Below are positions 40,550 through 48,506 of a stretch of DNA of 57,065 nt, piece after piece. Under the pieces are notes generated by a model. It was not told the DNA's origin. It saw only the letters and a program-made list of their open reading frames with translations, and searched no databases. Both the position numbers and the translations under genes were made by a program. Source of the stretch: CAZAYP01 sp964489425 [NCBI: uncultured Verrucomicrobiota bacterium] (GTDB lineage: Bacteria > Verrucomicrobiota > Kiritimatiellia > RZYC01); NCBI GenBank assembly GCA_964489425.1, contig CAZAYP010000037.1:1-57065 (forward strand). The letters are read 5' to 3'. Position 1 is the first letter of the stretch, and each line of letters begins with the position of its first letter.

Positions 40550-42223
40550 ATGAAGAAGTTAGCTGGAATAATGTTCATCTGTGGCGCCATGCTGGGCTTG
40601 GCATGCTCAGGCTATGCCGGCGCGGGTGGAATCGATCCGAACGCCTATCCGGCCATCGGGGACGAGGAACTGGGCCAGATGCGCTGGGTGCTCAAGCTGG
40701 CCAACGAGCCGATCGGGGATTTCAGCGACATGCAGTCCCTCGACCAGGTTGGGATCACCGCCAGCCGCTATACCATTGCGTTCAGCGTGTATTTCCTGGC
40801 CGCCGAGCAGTATCATAAGCTGTCCGCGTGGAGCGACGCCATCCAGCCGGGAATCGACCGGCTGATCCAAAAGATGCTCCAGCGGCCGGTCTGGGAATAC
40901 TGGTCGCACGACAGCGCGGGCGTGACGAAATTCGAGCCGCTGATGAACCAGCCCTACGCGCCCTTCTCGGATCCGATTGCCTACCGCAACATCATGTATT
41001 CCGGGCATCTCAGCCAGATGATCAATCTGTACCAGATGCTCTACAACGATCGTAAATGGGACGCGCCCAGCTCGATTGTCCTGAATTGGGACGACAAGAC
41101 CCGCTTCATCTACAACAACCAGAGCTTGCAGGACGCGATGTTCATGCAGCTCATCAAGAACCCAGTGCCGGCGATCGAATGCGAGCCCAACGCGGTGTTC
41201 CCGGCCTGCAACACGCATCCGATCCTGGGCTGGAAACTGTACGACCAGGCGCATGGGACGCGCTATTATGGGGCTACGATGCCGTTGTTCCTGGACTTCT
41301 TCAAGAACAACTTCGTTGATCCCACGACCGGCGAACTGGGCGCGTTTTACCTGATTAAGCAGGGTTGGGTGTTCTCCGCGAGCAATCCTCGCTATGGCAA
41401 CCAGATGGACCCCGCGATCCAGCAGATGATCAAGCAGGGCGTGAGCTTCGGGTCATCGGGCAACGAAGGCTGGATTATGGCCGGTGTGCACGTCTTTGAC
41501 CCCGATTACGTGGAAAAACTTTACCCCGACTTCAAGAAGCTCCATGTGCAGGAAAACGCGGACGGCACCATCACCCTGCAAAAAGATGTGCTGACGCCGT
41601 ATTCGTACTACGGGTTCTTCTCGGTCCTGGCCGCGGAAATGGGGGATGATTCCTTGCTGGCCGGCCTGCTGAAAACTGTGGACGAGCATTTCAACCCTGT
41701 CTGGGGCGACGACGGCACGTTCCATTACCCCTACAAGGTGATAGCCGGCGGCCCCAACCTGGCGGCCGCGGACGATTCCAGCGCCGCCAAGCCCTCGCCC
41801 ATCAAGCCGCCGGTACAAATGACCAATGCCGCCCCGCAAATGGCCACCTGGCCGCAGCATTCCGATCTCTCCGACCGGCTGTTCGCCATGGCCCGGGCCC
41901 TGCCGAAGAATGGACTGCTGAAGATGTACAACAACCCGTTTGGCGCAGCGCAGTTCGCCGGCCCGGCTATTACCGGGGTTGATCTGACGGCCACGCCGTT
42001 AAAGCGGGCGATCTACGACCCCGCGGCCAAGGCCCTGGTCGTTTCGACCCTGCCGGCCAAGGCCGGCACGGGCGGTTCATTCAAGGTCATCCGGCTTGAT
42101 CCGGCGCAAACCTACTCGCTGGTAGTGGATGGCCAGGCACAACCGAACTTGAGCGGCATTAGCGAATACGTGGTCACGCTCAGCGGTCCGGAAGCGCACG
42201 ACATCATCGTGGCGCAACTCTAG
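40550..42223 (+). CDS. Linalool dehydratase-isomerase family protein (exported)
   Basis: 557 residues with a signal peptide (MKKLAGIMFICGAMLGLACSGYAGA). By memory-based alignment it follows Castellaniella defragrans Ldi closely: RYTIAFSVYFLA with KYSIAFYAYGLA, IMYSGHLSQMINLYQ with IMYKGHLNLMYGLYQ, CEPNAVFPACN with CEPDNYFVQCN, and GTRYYGAT...GAFYL. The Ldi active-site residues correspond to Tyr74, His153, Cys211 and Cys220, with both cysteines kept nine residues apart. Ldi acts in the periplasm, isomerising geraniol/linalool and dehydrating linalool to myrcene. This protein carries about 120 extra C-terminal beta-rich residues. Its true substrate is unknown, but a terpenoid alcohol is likely. 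Confidence 0.85.
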   Translation: MKKLAGIMFICGAMLGLACSGYAGAGGIDPNAYPAIGDEELGQMRWVLKLANEPIGDFSDMQSLDQVGITASRYTIAFSVYFLAAEQYHKLSAWSDAIQPGIDRLIQKMLQRPVWEYWSHDSAGVTKFEPLMNQPYAPFSDPIAYRNIMYSGHLSQMINLYQMLYNDRKWDAPSSIVLNWDDKTRFIYNNQSLQDAMFMQLIKNPVPAIECEPNAVFPACNTHPILGWKLYDQAHGTRYYGATMPLFLDFFKNNFVDPTTGELGAFYLIKQGWVFSASNPRYGNQMDPAIQQMIKQGVSFGSSGNEGWIMAGVHVFDPDYVEKLYPDFKKLHVQENADGTITLQKDVLTPYSYYGFFSVLAAEMGDDSLLAGLLKTVDEHFNPVWGDDGTFHYPYKVIAGGPNLAAADDSSAAKPSPIKPPVQMTNAAPQMATWPQHSDLSDRLFAMARALPKNGLLKMYNNPFGAAQFAGPAITGVDLTATPLKRAIYDPAAKALVVSTLPAKAGTGGSFKVIRLDPAQTYSLVVDGQAQPNLSGISEYVVTLSGPEAHDIIVAQL

Positions 42224-42264
42224 GCCGTGGCGTATTCGCAGGGTAGAAAAACAAGGAGAAGAAT

Positions 42265-43569
42265 ATGAATGGAAGTAAGTTGTTAGTAGTGGGATTGTCT
42301 ATGTCTCTGATGTTCGGTTTGGCCAATGGCACGGTCTGGGCGGTCGGCAAAATCGCCCAGGACCCGGAAGTCGCGGCCCTGATCCAGAAGGGCCAGGCAC
42401 TCCAGGCCCAGTTGGATATCATCACCACCCAGTGGTATGACATCTACGAAAAAGGAATGGTGGCCAACGCCCCCGAAGCCGGCAAACAAATCCAGCAGGC
42501 CCTGCAGGTTTTGGCCACCGGCGACAAGCAGCAGGCCGACACATTGCTGGACAGCGCCAGCCAGTTGCTCAGCCAATATACGGCGGCGAGCATCCCGGAC
42601 TATACCGCGCCCGCGCCCATGGCCGCTCCTGCGGATCTCGGCAAGGTGCGCAAGGCCACGATGGAAGACTTGGCCAGCATGGTGCAGTTCGATGTGCCGC
42701 GGTGGAACTACTGGTATAACTTCGTCGGCAAAGGCGACGATGGCAATCTATACATGGCGTATGCCTACGTTAATCATCATGGCACTGGCAAGATTGTGCC
42801 GCCCACCGTATTTGCCATGTCGTGCAGCAAGGATCCGGCGACCATAACCAAGGTCAATTTCACGAATACTCCGACATTTACCCAGACCGCCGACCAGTTG
42901 GTTTACGCCGTGCAGCAAGGGGACCAATCCCTCAGCTATACACTGACCGACGGCAAGATATCCATCCAATACAAGGATGCGAACAAGTCAATCGAATCAT
43001 CCGTCATCACGAAATATTCCTTCTGGTACAACAAGGGCACGGATTATGCCTTGATATTGCCCGGCGCGCCCATGGCCGGCTTCGAGGAAACAGGCGCGGC
43101 CACTGCCACCTTCGTGCTGGATGGCCAAACCATCAACGCGACTGGGTTTGGCGAGTCCGAAAACCTGTTCTGCGGCGGGCCCAAAGGAGCGGATTACCGG
43201 TCGGCGCTCATCAAGTACGGTAACGAGTGGTGGGTGCCCTTCTGGACGGCGGAAGCGGAAGGCATCTTCGTGATGACCGGCAACTACAAAGACGCTGGCC
43301 TGCACATTAACGGCCAATATATTATTCCGTCGGAATTCCACGTCACCCCCATCGTGGCCAACACAAGTTTCATCATCGATGCTAAAACCTCGGCTGGAGA
43401 TTTGAGCCTGACGTTCAATATGTGGGGTTGGGACCCGCCGTTGTATGAGCATTGGGGCACGGTGACCGGCTCCCTGGATGGCAAGCCGCTGACAAGCGGC
43501 TACTGCTGGCTCGAACACATTCCGCAGGGCGGCGTCAATGCCAGCCCGCCCAGCGGTGTGAAGAAATAA
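42265..43569 (+). CDS. Exported CrtC/AttH-like lipocalin-fold protein (putative hydratase)
   Basis: 434 residues, signal peptide to about TVWAV, then a helical segment (~30-110) and a beta-rich region. The stretch PRWNYWYNFVGKGDDGNLYM resembles the first motif of the CrtC (hydroxyneurosporene synthase)/AttH double-lipocalin family, and GYCWLEHIP resembles its closing W(L/I)EH motif. CrtC hydrates the 1,2 double bond of acyclic carotenoids without cofactors. Similarity is by pattern only and the family assignment is moderate. With the CruF-like and Ldi-like proteins this would be the third (de)hydratase-type enzyme for isoprenoids in the operon. A strong hairpin follows the stop. Confidence 0.5.
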   Translation: MNGSKLLVVGLSMSLMFGLANGTVWAVGKIAQDPEVAALIQKGQALQAQLDIITTQWYDIYEKGMVANAPEAGKQIQQALQVLATGDKQQADTLLDSASQLLSQYTAASIPDYTAPAPMAAPADLGKVRKATMEDLASMVQFDVPRWNYWYNFVGKGDDGNLYMAYAYVNHHGTGKIVPPTVFAMSCSKDPATITKVNFTNTPTFTQTADQLVYAVQQGDQSLSYTLTDGKISIQYKDANKSIESSVITKYSFWYNKGTDYALILPGAPMAGFEETGAATATFVLDGQTINATGFGESENLFCGGPKGADYRSALIKYGNEWWVPFWTAEAEGIFVMTGNYKDAGLHINGQYIIPSEFHVTPIVANTSFIIDAKTSAGDLSLTFNMWGWDPPLYEHWGTVTGSLDGKPLTSGYCWLEHIPQGGVNASPPSGVKK

Positions 43570-43588
43570 ATCACTTGCGGCGTGGAAG

Positions 43589-43621
43589 CCGGCCCCGGCG
43601 CCACTAGGGCGCCGGGGCCGG
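43589..43621 (+). promoter_or_regulatory. Intra-operon 14-bp perfect hairpin
   Basis: CCGGCCCCGGCGCC (43589-43602), loop ACTAG, perfect complement (43608-43621). It lies between the CrtC-like gene and the first dehydratase subunit gene. There is no T-run, so it is more likely an mRNA processing or stability element, or a Rho/attenuation site, than an intrinsic terminator. Confidence 0.6.
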
Positions 43622-43650
43622 AACCCGCCGGGCGAGGAAGGATCATAATT

Positions 43651-44814
43651 ATGCAAAGCGGCATCCAATCGCAGGTGTATGACAAGTTCGCCAGGATTGC
43701 GGGCGGCATCCGCAGCCCGGAAGTCGAGACTTGGAAAAAGGCGGGCGGGCGCGTCATGGGCTACACCTGCTCGTTCGTGCCCGAAGAGTTGATCATCGCC
43801 GCCGGCATGCTGCCGTTCCGGATCCGGGCGACCGGCAGCCTCAGCGGGGGCTTGGGGGACGATTATTTCAACGCGGCCAACATCTGCAGCCAGATTCGAC
43901 ATACCTTTGGCCTGGTCCTGTCCGGCGCCTATGACTTCCTCGACGGCGCCATCATTGGCGGCGGCTGCGACGGTAACCGGCATATCCTGGACAACTGGAA
44001 GCGGTGCGATGCCAGGAAGCCGTTCCTTGACACGATCTTCTTCCCGCACGCCAGCGGCGCGCCCATGGCTATATATTTCCGTGATGAACTCGCCGCCGTG
44101 AAGGCCAGAATGGAAGCGCATTTCGGCGTCACCATCACCGATCCACAACTGTGGGACGCCATCAAGCTGTGCAACGAGACCCGGGCGCTGCAACAAGCGC
44201 TTTATGCTCTCCGGAAGTCCGACCAGCCCCCGATAACCGGCGCCGAGACCATCGCCGTGATGGTGGCGGGCAGTTCAATGCCCAAGGCCCAGTACAATGC
44301 CGACCTCAAGCAACTGCTTGCGGAACTGCGCGGCCGGCAAGTTCCTGCCCGGACCTGTAAGGCCCGCCTGATGATCGTCGGGCCCGGCCATGAGGAACCG
44401 TCCATGTGCGACGTGGTGGAAAGCCTCGACGCCCTGGTGGTGGCTGACCTGACCTGCTTTGGCGGGAAGATGATCGTGGGCAGCGTTAAGGAAAGCGGAC
44501 CTGACCCGCTGCAAGCGATTGCCGATTACCAGGTCCTGGGTCGCCCGTTGTGCCCCAAAAACCTGGGCGCGCAACCGCATATCAACAAAGCCGTGCTGGG
44601 CGCGATCAAAGACTTCCGGGTGGATGGCGTCATCGGCCAGAACTACCTGTGCTGCGACATGTGGGGCGGCGCGCTCTACGTGCTCAACAAGGAGCTGAAG
44701 GCGGCTGGCGTTCCCATGCTCCGGATTGAGCGGGAATACCTGGCCGATGCCACCGGCCAGCTGCGCACCAGAGTCCAAGCGTTTATCGAAACCATCACCG
44801 GAGGCGTGCTATGA
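43651..44814 (+). CDS. 2-hydroxyacyl-CoA dehydratase/benzoyl-CoA reductase-type subunit 1
   Basis: 387 residues of the HgdB/BcrC/FldBC superfamily. ATG 43651 has GGAAGGA upstream. Cluster and fold motifs seen: GRVMGYTCSFVPEELIIAAGMLPFR near the N-terminus (first Cys), the GGGCDGNRHI segment, and later GQNYLCCDMWGG. The C-terminus reads GVPMLRIEREYLADATGQLRTRVQAFIE, as in dehydratase subunits. Such proteins carry a [4Fe-4S] or double-cubane cluster and use activator-delivered electrons for radical dehydration or reduction. It overlaps the next subunit gene by 4 bp, so the two are made together and probably form a heterodimer. The exact reaction cannot be told from sequence. Confidence 0.85.
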   Translation: MQSGIQSQVYDKFARIAGGIRSPEVETWKKAGGRVMGYTCSFVPEELIIAAGMLPFRIRATGSLSGGLGDDYFNAANICSQIRHTFGLVLSGAYDFLDGAIIGGGCDGNRHILDNWKRCDARKPFLDTIFFPHASGAPMAIYFRDELAAVKARMEAHFGVTITDPQLWDAIKLCNETRALQQALYALRKSDQPPITGAETIAVMVAGSSMPKAQYNADLKQLLAELRGRQVPARTCKARLMIVGPGHEEPSMCDVVESLDALVVADLTCFGGKMIVGSVKESGPDPLQAIADYQVLGRPLCPKNLGAQPHINKAVLGAIKDFRVDGVIGQNYLCCDMWGGALYVLNKELKAAGVPMLRIEREYLADATGQLRTRVQAFIETITGGVL

Positions 44815-46022
44815 TGGACGTACTCACCCAGTTGATGATGCAGTCGCAGAAGGGGCTCTACGGCCTGACCCTTGACCCGCAGAACGCCTGTGCCGGGCCG
44901 GTCATCATGGGCAATGGCGATTTCCTGGTGGAAATACCCGTGGCCTTCGGATGCGCCTTTTCCGACCTGACCCTGACCGGCGCCATGGGCACGGCCCTGC
45001 CGAATGCGGCCGAGCTGATTGATAACGCCATCCAGATTGGCGTGGAAAGCCGGATGTGCAACGCCATCAAGGCCGCCATCTACTACCTGGAATCGGGCAA
45101 GCTGAGGAAGCCCGAGATGATCATGACCACCAACTCCTGTTGCGATGCCATGGACACGCTGGCCAACCTGATGAATAGTTACAAGCCCTGGGCCGATGTC
45201 CCCCGATTCATCATGGACGCGCCGCACACCCTGAACGATGACAGCTACGCCTATTTTGGCGGGCAGTTACGGCAGGGCGTGACTTTTATCGAAAATGTGC
45301 TGGGCCGCAAAATAGACTGGGCCCGCCTGCGGGAGGTCTGCGTTGAATCCAATAAACAGTGCCAGTTGCTGCTCGAATTCCAGGAATTGAAAAAGGCGGT
45401 GCCCTGCCCCGCCGACCCGGATTTGGCGAGGCAGGGCGGTGAACTGTCCAAGTGGATCATTCAACGGGTGTCGCCTGCCGTGTCCCAGTGGCTGGAACAA
45501 CTGGTGCGCACGACGGAACAGCGCGTCAAGGATGGCAAGGGCATTGATGGCGTCACGGAAAAAGTCCGGTTCCTGTGGCAGGACCTGGCCGGTAGCTGGG
45601 CTACCGGGACGGTGCTGGCCCGGCTGCAAAAAGAGCTGGGCGCGGTCGCGATCATGGATTATGTGTCCTACGCGACATGGACGCCGGTCGAACTGTCGAA
45701 CGAGGACGCCATGTTCGCCTCGTTTGCCAAACGCTTCCTGCTGGAAGCCGCCATGTCGCGGCAGGCCTTGCACACAACCGACCTGTTTTGTGAAGACATT
45801 CTGCGGATCGTGAAGGACTTCAAGTGCGATGCCGTCATTCTGCCCGCCCACATCGGCCATCGCGATACCAACTCCCGGATGAAGGTTGTCCGGGATCTGT
45901 GCCGCGAGAAAGGCATCCCATGCCTGGTCCTGGGCATGGACATCTGGGACAAGCGCTACATGACGCCGGACGTGGTGTTTGACCGGATCAAAACATTCTT
46001 CGAGTCCGTGGGGCTCATCTAA
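44811..46022 (+). CDS. 2-hydroxyacyl-CoA dehydratase/benzoyl-CoA reductase-type subunit 2
   Basis: 403 residues, partner of the preceding gene (ATGA overlap). Motifs consistent with the family are ESRMCNAIKAAIYYL, MIMTTNSCCDAMDTLANLM, the C-terminal ILPAHIGHRDTNSRMKVVRDL and IPCLVLGMDIWDKRYMTPDVV. The cysteines at SRMC and NSCC are candidates for FeS ligation. The N-terminus (MMDVLTQLMMQSQKGLYGL) has no targeting signal, so the complex is cytosolic. Both subunits are diverged from textbook HgdAB and could belong to a benzoyl-CoA-reductase-like or double-cubane-type reductase group. Confidence 0.82.
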   Translation: MMDVLTQLMMQSQKGLYGLTLDPQNACAGPVIMGNGDFLVEIPVAFGCAFSDLTLTGAMGTALPNAAELIDNAIQIGVESRMCNAIKAAIYYLESGKLRKPEMIMTTNSCCDAMDTLANLMNSYKPWADVPRFIMDAPHTLNDDSYAYFGGQLRQGVTFIENVLGRKIDWARLREVCVESNKQCQLLLEFQELKKAVPCPADPDLARQGGELSKWIIQRVSPAVSQWLEQLVRTTEQRVKDGKGIDGVTEKVRFLWQDLAGSWATGTVLARLQKELGAVAIMDYVSYATWTPVELSNEDAMFASFAKRFLLEAAMSRQALHTTDLFCEDILRIVKDFKCDAVILPAHIGHRDTNSRMKVVRDLCREKGIPCLVLGMDIWDKRYMTPDVVFDRIKTFFESVGLI

Positions 46023-46043
46023 ATGCGGTAACGCAGAAGGCCT

Positions 46044-46808
46044 GTGAGCATATTCGATGTCTATATTGAACGCGTGGCCGAGTACGTCGCCGCGCGGGCC
46101 AGCGCCGGCGACCACATCCGGGTCATGGAGGCCCCATCGGCGGTCGCCGAATTGAAGCGCGCGCTGATTGTCCGCGTTGGGCCGGGCGCCAACCCCGGCA
46201 TCATTCTGCGGGATGACATGCACATGGAACTCGGCAATCCGGAGGTCGGGTCCTGCTCCTTCCTATTGCTGACTGATCAGCCGGAACTGGTTTGTGACGG
46301 ACGCATCACCGTGGTGGGGCCGGATATTGCGGAGTCTGGCGGCCGCAGCCTGCCGTTCGGCCAGGTGCTGATCGTGGGCGGATCGGGCTTGGACGTCCGA
46401 ATGCACGAGGCGTTGCTGCAGATGGGCATCATCGGCGACCAGGTTGAGGGCTACATGCTACGCAGCCTGCCGCAGAGCGCCTGGGCGCGGGTCGGGCGGG
46501 ATGCCGCATCCCGCGGTTTTTCCTTTGCAACACTCGGCCAGGCGTTGATGGCCATCTACCGGGCCGGCGAACCGCGCGTCATGGCTATGGAGGCTCTATT
46601 TGTGACCGCGAGCCGGGCGGCGCTCCAACCCCTGCTGGCACTGGCCGCGCAGGTAGAAAAGATCGCGCGGGAGATCGTCAGGGAAAACTGGAAAATCAAG
46701 GGGTATGACATCGATTGTGTCTCCGATTGCAGCCGGTGTCCGGACAAAGTGGTTTGCGACGACATCAAGGATACGCTAGCCGTTAAGAAGGAATTCGACC
46801 ATGTGTGA
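46044..46808 (+). CDS. Acetyl-CoA synthase (AcsB/CdhC)-like single-domain protein with C-terminal Cys motif
   Basis: 254 residues from GTG 46044. The stretch DGRITVVGPDIAESGGRSLPFG ... EGYMLRSLPQSAWARVGRDA ... FVTASRAA follows the pattern of the N-terminal/ferredoxin-interacting region of ACS beta (V.VIGPD.....GGSYPLG...EG.MHLNQ...WIR.SK). At the end sits Cys225-x3-Cys229-x2-Cys232-x5-Cys238, a likely FeS or metal site. The A-cluster domains of a full ACS are absent, and the protein is far shorter than AcsB (~730) or CdhC (~450). It is followed, with an 8-bp overlap, by a CooC-type nickel ATPase. Role unknown; an electron-transfer or metal-cluster partner of the dehydratase is an inference. 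Confidence 0.6.
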   Translation: MSIFDVYIERVAEYVAARASAGDHIRVMEAPSAVAELKRALIVRVGPGANPGIILRDDMHMELGNPEVGSCSFLLLTDQPELVCDGRITVVGPDIAESGGRSLPFGQVLIVGGSGLDVRMHEALLQMGIIGDQVEGYMLRSLPQSAWARVGRDAASRGFSFATLGQALMAIYRAGEPRVMAMEALFVTASRAALQPLLALAAQVEKIAREIVRENWKIKGYDIDCVSDCSRCPDKVVCDDIKDTLAVKKEFDHV

Positions 46809-47718
46809 AGACTGCGGAATGCATGGGCATGGCGACAACGCCTTGCCGATCCTGGCGGCGTGCGGCAAGGGGGGCGTGGGCAAAACCGTATTTACCACGC
46901 TGCTGGCGCGCGCCCTGATCGAGCACGGGATGGCGCCTTTGCTGCTGATTGACGCTGACCCCGTGGGCGGCCTGACCCAGGCCCTGGGCGAGAAGACCGA
47001 GCATACCCTGGCCAGCGTGCGCGACCGTTTCATCCAGACCGCGCGCCAAGGCGTGAAAACCGAGCTGGCCCACGCCGCCGGGCAACTGGATTATTTCGTG
47101 CTGCAGGCCCTGGTGGAGCGCAAGGATTTTGCCCTGTTGGCCATGGGCCGCAATCGGGAGAAGGGTTGCTTTTGTCCCGCGAACGAACTCCTGCGGTCCG
47201 CGATTGACGCCCTGGTTCCGGCTTTCGCGGGTGTGCTGATTGATGCGGAAGCGGGCATCGAACAGATCAACCGCGATGTGACCCGGCGGGTCACACAGGT
47301 GGTCGTGGTCGTGGATGGATCGCAACGGAGCCTGGAAACACTGCGCATGATCGTGGAGATGCTCGGCACCTTGCGCGTCGCCGTGGTGGCCAACCGCATG
47401 CCGGCCGCCGGAGAATTGCCATTGCCGCCGGGGGTGACCCTGCTGGGCAGGATTCCCGAGGATGAGGAGTTGCGCCGGTTCGACCGCGAAGGCCGCCCGC
47501 TCTGGCAACTGCCGTCGGACAACGCGGCCGTGGCGGCCGTGCGTGCCATGGCTGAAAAGCTGGCGTGGCAGCCGCGGCCGGGTTCGCGGCCCCGCGTGAA
47601 AGGTTCTTCGGTTTGTGAGGAGTCAGCGGTATCTGAGCATGCACATGACCATGGCCATCACCATGAACACGAGCACCATTCGGACCCGCGCGGTCACAGC
47701 CTGACGGGCGCAGTATAG
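46801..47718 (+). CDS. cooC: CooC-type nickel-insertion ATPase with His-rich tail
   Basis: 305 residues of the MinD/CooC deviant-Walker P-loop class. The P-loop is CGKGGVGKTVFTTLLA (residues 21-36), Walker-B-like LLLIDADPVGG, and the CooC hallmark Cys123-Phe-Cys125, which binds metal at the dimer interface. The C-terminus is HAHDHGHHHEHEHH, a nickel-binding tail like those of HypB and CooJ. CooC proteins load nickel into CO dehydrogenase or acetyl-CoA synthase. No CODH or full ACS is in the window, so the client may be the AcsB-like protein or a distant enzyme. It is the last gene of the operon. Confidence 0.85.
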   Translation: MCEDCGMHGHGDNALPILAACGKGGVGKTVFTTLLARALIEHGMAPLLLIDADPVGGLTQALGEKTEHTLASVRDRFIQTARQGVKTELAHAAGQLDYFVLQALVERKDFALLAMGRNREKGCFCPANELLRSAIDALVPAFAGVLIDAEAGIEQINRDVTRRVTQVVVVVDGSQRSLETLRMIVEMLGTLRVAVVANRMPAAGELPLPPGVTLLGRIPEDEELRRFDREGRPLWQLPSDNAAVAAVRAMAEKLAWQPRPGSRPRVKGSSVCEESAVSEHAHDHGHHHEHEHHSDPRGHSLTGAV

Positions 47719-47754
47719 CTGATGTACTCCCGGCCCACCATCAAGTGCTACCCG

Positions 47755-48171
47755 CTATGGGATCAGCGGCGTGTCGAAGCCGGCCGCGCGGAAATGCTGG
47801 TCCTTGGTCAGCACAGCGTGCAGTTTAAGCTGTCTCATGACAACAAAGCTGACGCAATCGGTAAAGGACCAGGCCTGGTCGGCGTGTTTGGAGAAGAACG
47901 CCGCTGCGGTGGAAAAGAGGTCGGAATCCATCCACACGATCCGGCAGGATTGCGACGCCAATATATTTGCGAGAAAAGCAGCCGCCAAATGGGCATATCC
48001 GCGAGCTTTCAGCAGGGTAGCGGTCTCGTCAAGCACGTAGTCGGTGGTAACGAACTGATGCCGCAAGCGGGCCGCCCGCGCCATATGCCGCCCCATGGGC
48101 GCGTGGGCGTCATCGTTCCGGGCCAGCAGGGCGTAAAAGGCGCTGGTATCGAGAAAGACTTCATGCGCCAT
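47755..48171 (-). CDS. vapC: PIN-domain toxin (VapC family)
   Basis: 138 residues with PIN-domain acidic residues: FLDTSAFYALLARNDDAH (first Asp), DYVLDETATLLKARG (Asp-Glu), and SFTDCVSFVVMRQ (Asp) near the C-terminus, then LTKDQHFRAAGF. These form the Mg-dependent RNase site. Its start overlaps the antitoxin stop by 11 bp. The pair lies convergent to the end of the CooC gene and divergent from the second outer-membrane channel, so it looks inserted between members of one cluster. Confidence 0.9.
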   Translation of the reverse strand: MAHEVFLDTSAFYALLARNDDAHAPMGRHMARAARLRHQFVTTDYVLDETATLLKARGYAHLAAAFLANILASQSCRIVWMDSDLFSTAAAFFSKHADQAWSFTDCVSFVVMRQLKLHAVLTKDQHFRAAGFDTPLIP

Positions 48172-48406
48172 AGATTAACCGGTCCATGTCCGCGTTGGCA
48201 AGGTTGGTGCCGTCGCTCAACGCCATGTCCGCCAGGCGATAGAGCGGATCGTCCGCCGGCGGCTTATGGGACACGGGCTCCAGCCGCGCCACGGGTTTGC
48301 CACGGATGGTCAACAATAGCGACTGGCCCCGGCGCACCCGGCGCAGCACGCCATCGGCGTCTTTACGAAATTGCACGAGGGAAACGGCGGTCATGCTTTG
48401 CTCCAT
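48161..48406 (-). CDS. vapB: Phd/YefM-type antitoxin (VapB partner)
   Basis: 81 residues. The N-terminal part (VSLVQFRKDADGVLRRVRRGQ) is the Phd/YefM DNA-binding fold, followed by TIRGKPVARLEPV. The C-terminal tail should wrap the toxin. ATG 48406 (MEQSM) or ATG 48394 (MTAVSL) are both possible. A palindromic operator candidate abuts the start. Confidence 0.85.
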   Translation of the reverse strand: MEQSMTAVSLVQFRKDADGVLRRVRRGQSLLLTIRGKPVARLEPVSHKPPADDPLYRLADMALSDGTNLANADMDRLIYGA

Positions 48407-48407
48407 A

Positions 48408-48426
48408 GTTAAACATTATGTTCAAC
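48408..48426. promoter_or_regulatory. Candidate toxin-antitoxin operator
   Basis: GTTAAACAT-T-ATGTTCAAC, a 19-bp palindrome with one mismatch, immediately upstream of the antitoxin start. Phd/YefM antitoxins typically bind such sites to repress their own operon. Confidence 0.55.
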
Positions 48427-48506
48427 TTATGAGAATAGCCGATCAATGTCAACAACCGTCGCATCAAGGATGTCCAGAAACAACCAAACCCAAGGAGCAT
48501 GACGAT

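Noticed and set aside
37886-43569. Carotenoid biosynthesis cluster
   Set aside because: No phytoene synthase, desaturase or cyclase genes are present. The CruF- and CrtC-like genes sit with Ldi and dehydratase genes, so pigment synthesis is not the simplest reading.
46044-47718. Complete CO dehydrogenase/acetyl-CoA synthase operon
   Set aside because: Only a short ACS-like protein and CooC are present; no CooS/CdhA, no A-cluster domain, no corrinoid protein subunits.
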